A stretch of 64,000 nt of DNA from Mytilus galloprovincialis (Eukaryota > Mollusca > Bivalvia > Mytilida > Mytilidae): NCBI RefSeq assembly GCF_965363235.1, contig NC_134838.1, positions 12,742,441 through 12,806,440 of the forward strand, written 5' to 3'. A program made the position numbers and the translations under genes. Shown here piece after piece: positions 60,901 through 64,000 of this stretch (positions within the stretch are counted from its first letter, which is position 1; each line of letters starts with the position of its first letter). The notes beneath the pieces were generated by a model. It did not search any database. It was not told where the DNA came from and was given only the letters and a program-made list of their open reading frames with translations.

Positions 60901-63768
60901 TAATTGGTTTATTTTTTGTGTAAATCAATCTGGATGTTATAGACCAAAACAAGAAAACGTCCGTTCACATGCTGTTAAAAGGGCTTGCAATTCAATGGTG
61001 TCGTTTGTTAGTGTATATCATATTTGTATTTCGTTCATTGTTTTGTACTTAACTCAGGCCGTAAGTTTCCCGTTTGAGTTGTTTTACATTTGTCATATAG
61101 GGTCTTTTCATAGCTGACTATGCGGTATGGGTCTTAAACATTGTTGAAGGCCGTCCGATGTCCTATAGTCGTTTACGTCTTTGTCATTTGATCTCTGGTT
61201 GAGATTTGCCTCATTGGTAATCATACCACGTCTTCTTATTTGTATAAGCATCTCCCGTTTGTACTTCAATGTATTGAGAGATATAAATTGAAGTATCGAC
61301 AAATGTACACTAATTGCAGACAGACAGACAGATCAGAAACCTCACTTAATTTATAGTTGGTTCACATTTTGCCATGTTAGGGCCTTTGCAATAATGTTGG
61401 CTATCCTCTTTCGGTACATGAAGCAATTTAAAACTAATGTCGGACGGAGCTGCACCTGTATACTTCTATAAGATTTTTCTGTTTTGCCGTACATCTGACA
61501 TAGTAATCTGCTGGGATCCTTTTTTATATCCTTTTTTTATTATGAAAAGGTTCCTGTCCAAATTCCGTTTCGTAAATGTTTAGCCTCATGTTTAGCACAA
61601 ATGTTTAGCGATTTTATGAATAACCATCTTATGAATTTTTATGATAAGTATCAACGCTTTGGAAAACACCTTCATATACTTGACAGCGTAGTCGTGTACG
61701 GCGGGAATGATTACACGACGTTGGTGCGATTAAAACTTTATATAACGTAATTTAGCGCCATACTGACAGACGTCGTAAAAATTTAAGGTATATGGCTTTT
61801 ATTGAAAAAACAAGCACATGGACCCATATTTTTTTCTTTTGCAATCAATCAAGTACTGTTTCAAGAACACTCCCCCAAAATTTCAAGAAAAAATCAACAA
61901 TCAATTTTTTTCTGCACTTCCAAAAAGACGCAAAAATATGGTCAATTTCTTCATTTCGCATATATCAATCTAAATCCGGAAAATGATAATTTGGTTTAAC
62001 CTTAAACTTGTTCCAGCATGTAGCTGCCATGGATCAAGGGAACGTTTTACAAAAAACCCGGTTAAGTTATGACTTTTTGTTCAAAAGTATTGTTACTTTC
62101 TTTAAAAGTCATTATTTATGAATTTTCGGGAATTTTCTTCCAAATATGTAAATTTCGAACCAAATTATCTCAAAAAGTAAGTCATGAAGGTACTTTTTTC
62201 TTTTCATATTTGGAAAGTACACATTAAAATTGACCTACTATCAAAATTTTAGGAAAAAATCAACGAGGGATCTCTACTGTATCGTATGCCCTTAAGTGCA
62301 ATGGTGTTTATTATAATCTCAAAGGTACAAGAAACGTGATAGGTTCAATGGCTGGTTAAGGTTAAGAATTAAGGTATATTATGGGATTCAGAAGAAGAAG
62401 CGATGTCAACATTAAAAAAAAACATTCATAAGTGTATCAAGTGGTTTTAACTATAAATCTGACAATACTATGTGACCAGATTACTATTGAAAAAGAGAGA
62501 CGAAAGATACCAAAAGGGATTACTGCCAAATTCAGAAGTCGTAAAACGAACTAAAACTGTCATGGCAACAAACGATAAACGAAATTATTTGTTACAATTA
62601 TCAATAAATGCGTTCAAGATGAACACTGACAATTTGCGAATTTTGGAATCATGATCATAGATCGTAGCCATTCCTTTAATTGCAGGGGAGAAAATACGTT
62701 GAAAAATCAAAATAGATATGTCCTTAGCTGTAACAGTACTCATTTTTTTCTCGTGTTTCAAAATATATTTTTTCACGATTAACGATGAAAAAATATAGTG
62801 TGTGTCTTACACTTTCTGTATAGATGTGGGTTTAGTTCAACGTAATGTTCTTTCAGAGCCTGCAAAATGACAATCAAGAATAGATTAACGTGCTTCAGTT
62901 CATATGAGGTTATTGTTTTCAGTTTTGTTTTCTATTTTGTATCGTTTATATCAATCATTTTTAAAAATATTGATAAAGATCACGGAATCATGTGACTCTG
63001 AATAAACATTTGTAATGTCACATCTTTATATTAAACCACTTTAAGGATAGGAAACAACAACGTACTTGCCTTAAAGTACACTGTTAAAATCAATGGCAAA
63101 TTTTAGGAAAGCTAGTTTAAAAGGATCCCCTTACAATAACAAGCTGTAAAAGTACGAACTAAGAACACGGACACTTTAGTGTGAACATTTTGGGTTGTGC
63201 AAGACTTGGCAGGCCTAAATGTCAAATTGAATAATATTAAACTGCATGTCATTACATAAACCAACAATGATCGTAAACTGGAAAAGAAGGATACACAATT
63301 CAAGACCTTCAGTCTCTTCACACTAGAAATAGCCAGATCGAGGTTTCCTTTGTAAAACATTTTGGTGCTGTTTTTCATGTCTTTCAAAGTTTAAGACTTT
63401 GAAGTCTAGTAACTTGATATTCAAGCAAAACCAGAAATATATTTCCAAATTGTAAATACACTTAATTCGAACAAATTACAAAGAACTATTGAAAAAAGAA
63501 GATCACATGTGAAAGTGGACGGATCTTTCATTCCAAGCTTAAAATACAGAGGATAAGTATTGTGTAGGCTCTTGACAACATACAATACTGTAAAACAGTA
63601 ACTGTTTAGACATAGATAAATTCCTTATAGTTTATAAAGACCTACCTGGGGTGTTACGAGATCTGCTGGGTTTTCATATTCCAATCCGATATTATCTGGC
63701 TTAAATTCTTGAACCAAACTTTCACAACACCTGTTGTGGTCAGTTGACATACTTCTCTCCTCTTCCAT
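49506..63768 (-). CDS. Protein rolling stone-like, six-span membrane protein
   Basis: Four coding exons: 63768-63646, 56597-56369, 50426-50298, 49942-49506. All borders are GT..AG and phases join to 305 residues. The N-terminus EFKPDNIGLEYENPADLVTP then QW is the cytosolic lead of the rolling stone family. Spans follow: about 51-70 (VYRVTVAVLMVGWIVADLMY), 82-105 (YATNWSFVLLVLSTC), 130-150, 170-190 (NTVFVIFDLMISATPIRILH, the family signature), 190-215 and 235-260. The C-terminal tail is polar. Drosophila rolling stone acts at the muscle cell membrane in myoblast fusion; molluscan function is not known. The ATG at 56717 is inside intron 1. The start at 63768 has a strong context (AGGATGG); an in-frame ATG at 63801 would add 11 residues. 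The promoter lies above 63800, partly in the window. Confidence 0.93.
50960..51150 (+). repeat. CCTTCCGAAGCATCCGAAAT-family dispersed repeat
   Basis: Diverged copy of the family at 3110-3290: TACCCTTCCGAAGCATC, TTGTTGGGTTCGTGCTG and GGTGTCGTGTTCTGTG in the same order, ending in a T-run. It lies in rolling stone intron 2. Confidence 0.6.
51432..51711 (-). repeat. GCCCCACCTACGATAG-family repeat, complete short form
   Basis: Runs from AAGAATGTGTCCCCAGTACA to CTACCGTAGGTGGGGCATT with one central unit. The (CGAA)n run at 51642-51660 is the variable part of the family. Confidence 0.8.
51712..53557. other. Rolling stone intron 2, mostly unique
   Basis: Contains a fragment of the AACGCCATGGC/ACGAACCCCAC family at about 52730-52850. 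No coding exon in phase was found. Confidence 0.45.
53558..53642. repeat. (TA)n microsatellite, about 42 units
   Basis: Uninterrupted TA run directly against the left arm of the palindrome that follows. A second (TA)n run lies at 54361-54392 at the end of the related SINE copy. Confidence 0.95.
53641..54014. repeat. Palindrome with a SINE head as its loop
   Basis: Arms 53641-53778 and 53883-54014 are inverted copies (AAGTACGTCT.., CATCGGATCACCAGCAATGA.., TTAGATCT) with few differences. The 104-base loop is a minus-strand tRNA-like SINE fragment with a B box GGTTCGAATCC. The arms include the SINE tail sequence seen at 54330-54360, so the palindrome seems made of two SINE-derived halves head to head. 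Confidence 0.85.
54190..54392 (+). repeat. tRNA-derived SINE with a (TA)n tail
   Basis: A box TGGTCTAGCGG at about 54216 and B box GGTTCGAATCC at about 54274 match pol III promoter consensus. ATTTGCGAAAGCAAATTTAC, AACATTGTTGGGTTGATG and a (TA)n tail follow. The A-to-B spacing (about 58) exceeds a normal tRNA, supporting a SINE over a tRNA gene. A short TTTTTATGAAGC flank precedes it. Confidence 0.75.
54928..54980. repeat. (GT)n microsatellite
   Basis: About 14 pure GT units followed by an imperfect GT/GC tail. Confidence 0.9.
54981..56368. other. Rolling stone intron 2, AT-rich
   Basis: No exon or repeat family was recognised. Confidence 0.4.
57324..57778. repeat. 455 bp palindrome without a loop
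   Basis: The two halves are near-perfect reverse complements: outer TATATAGAATGAAATTC pairs with its complement at the far end, and the centre at 57538-57570 is GTTTTGATTTATAT-AATTG-ATATAAATCAAAAC. A few substitutions lie in the arms (for example ACGTGAACG against CGTTCACCT). It has no significant ORF shared by both halves and sits in rolling stone intron 1. Confidence 0.9.
57779..59370. other. Rolling stone intron 1
   Basis: AT-rich DNA. A short phrase, TACATTGGCGAG then TCAAT, repeats near 58917 and 59019. No exon seen. Confidence 0.4.
59599..60055 (+). pseudogene. Broken N-terminal part of a Mutator-like transposase
   Basis: Three frames together give a basic N-terminus (MLFLKDGEIRRRAVRS), then WKDGRKIVELFSLAKALNNC ending CQNC, then IRCLNCNMLNN..TKEPAIFDISTN. 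The spacing of GR+IV+L, the two CxxC pairs and IFD+NT fits the opening zinc-binding region of the Mutator-like transposase domain. A TGA near 59738 and frameshifts near 59745 and 59870 make it dead. The catalytic region is missing. Confidence 0.65.
60040..60225 (+). repeat. GGCCGTAC/CATACCACATC mussel repeat copy
   Basis: Contains TTGAAGGCCGTACCTTGACC and CTCATACCACATCTTCCTAT. A related copy with GAAGGCCGTCCGATGTCC lies at 61020-61240. Confidence 0.65.
61020..61240 (+). repeat. GGCCGTCCG/CATACCACGTC mussel repeat copy
   Basis: Carries CATAGCTGACTATGCGGTAT, then CCGTCCGATGTCC and CATACCACGTCTTCTTA, in the family order. Confidence 0.65.
62296..63645. other. Rolling stone intron 1, next to the first coding exon
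   Basis: AT-rich with no recognisable exon or element. A 91-codon minus-strand frame at 63112-63387 has no domain or membrane pattern and is probably chance. Confidence 0.4.
63646..63768 (-). CDS. First coding exon of the rolling stone-like gene
   Basis: 41 codons from MEEERSMSTDHNRCC to LVTPQ, then a GTAGGT donor. It joins in phase 0 to TGGCCA at 56597, which follows a TACTATTACAG acceptor. The join recreates the PQWP motif expected just before the first membrane span. Confidence 0.85.
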
Positions 63769-64000
63769 CCTTCCACGAACGTCACTACCATATTTTGTCA
63801 TACATTTTATTATACAATATTTCCGAATGATATGTACAGTATTACTTTGATTTTAAATTGTCTTTTCCATTTTGTAAATAGTCGATAAAACACATAGCCG
63901 CTCCATACAATGGTGTACGTTATCGTCTGCGACAGCTGTCCCCGCACACAATGATTTGATGTGGGAAATTGAGATATTGATTTGAAGTAATCCGAGTAAA
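63769..64000 (-). promoter_or_regulatory. 5' flank of the rolling stone-like gene
   Basis: Upstream of the start at 63768 the frame stays open through ATG at 63801 and meets TAA near 63855, so this is at least partly 5' UTR. No TATA box is evident in the 230 bases visible. Confidence 0.35.

Larger units (their letters stand above)
59371..62295 (+). mobile_element. Fossil Mutator-like transposon
   Basis: Inverted ends of about 22 bases with one mismatch: TTAAGGGAATACGATACAGT on the left, ACTGTATCGTATGCCCTTAA on the right. Near the left end is a broken Mutator-like transposase gene. Two copies of the GGCCGTAC mussel repeat (60040-60225, 61020-61240) have landed inside. I found no matching target duplication, so the exact ends are provisional. 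Confidence 0.55.

Noticed and set aside
63112..63387. 91-codon minus-strand ORF as a gene
   Set aside because: No domain, no splice context and ordinary intron composition; likely chance.

Overview
This window looks like nuclear DNA of a bivalve mollusc, most likely a Mytilus mussel. It is AT-rich and has long introns with GT..AG borders. Dispersed repeats of a kind I associate with mussel genomes recur throughout. There are four protein genes, all on the minus strand, set in a large amount of repeat DNA. Protein names rest on motif recognition and on exon phases that join without a break; no database search was run.

Layout: (1) 1-16903 holds the 5' and middle part of an SSUH2-like gene (eight coding exons, with two alternative first exons); its 3' part lies beyond base 1. 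One of its introns carries a 4.04 kb element with ~375 bp inverted ends and a 10 bp target duplication. (2) 17000-25700 is repeat-rich intergenic DNA with LINE debris, a tRNA-derived SINE, and a repeat family that carries type I hammerhead ribozyme motifs, partly in a tandem array. (3) 25721-28165 is an 814-codon uninterrupted ORF for a largely disordered protein I do not recognise. (4) 28200-36800 is intergenic, with minisatellites, a possible solo LTR, a 990 bp TTA-flanked fold-back element, paired hairpins and a 450 bp tandem duplication. (5) 36892-41286 is a four-exon Golgi carbohydrate sulfotransferase. (6) 41300-49500 is intergenic, with a reverse-transcriptase relic and a second TTA-flanked fold-back element inserted into an older repeat. 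(7) 49506-63768 is a four-exon rolling stone-like membrane protein whose introns hold a SINE palindrome, a 455 bp perfect-centre palindrome and a fossil Mutator-like transposon.

The four genes show no evident shared pathway; clustering on one strand is probably incidental. The most notable content is non-coding: the hammerhead ribozyme repeats, two related TTA-target fold-back elements of nearly equal size, and the long-TIR element with a clean 10 bp target duplication.
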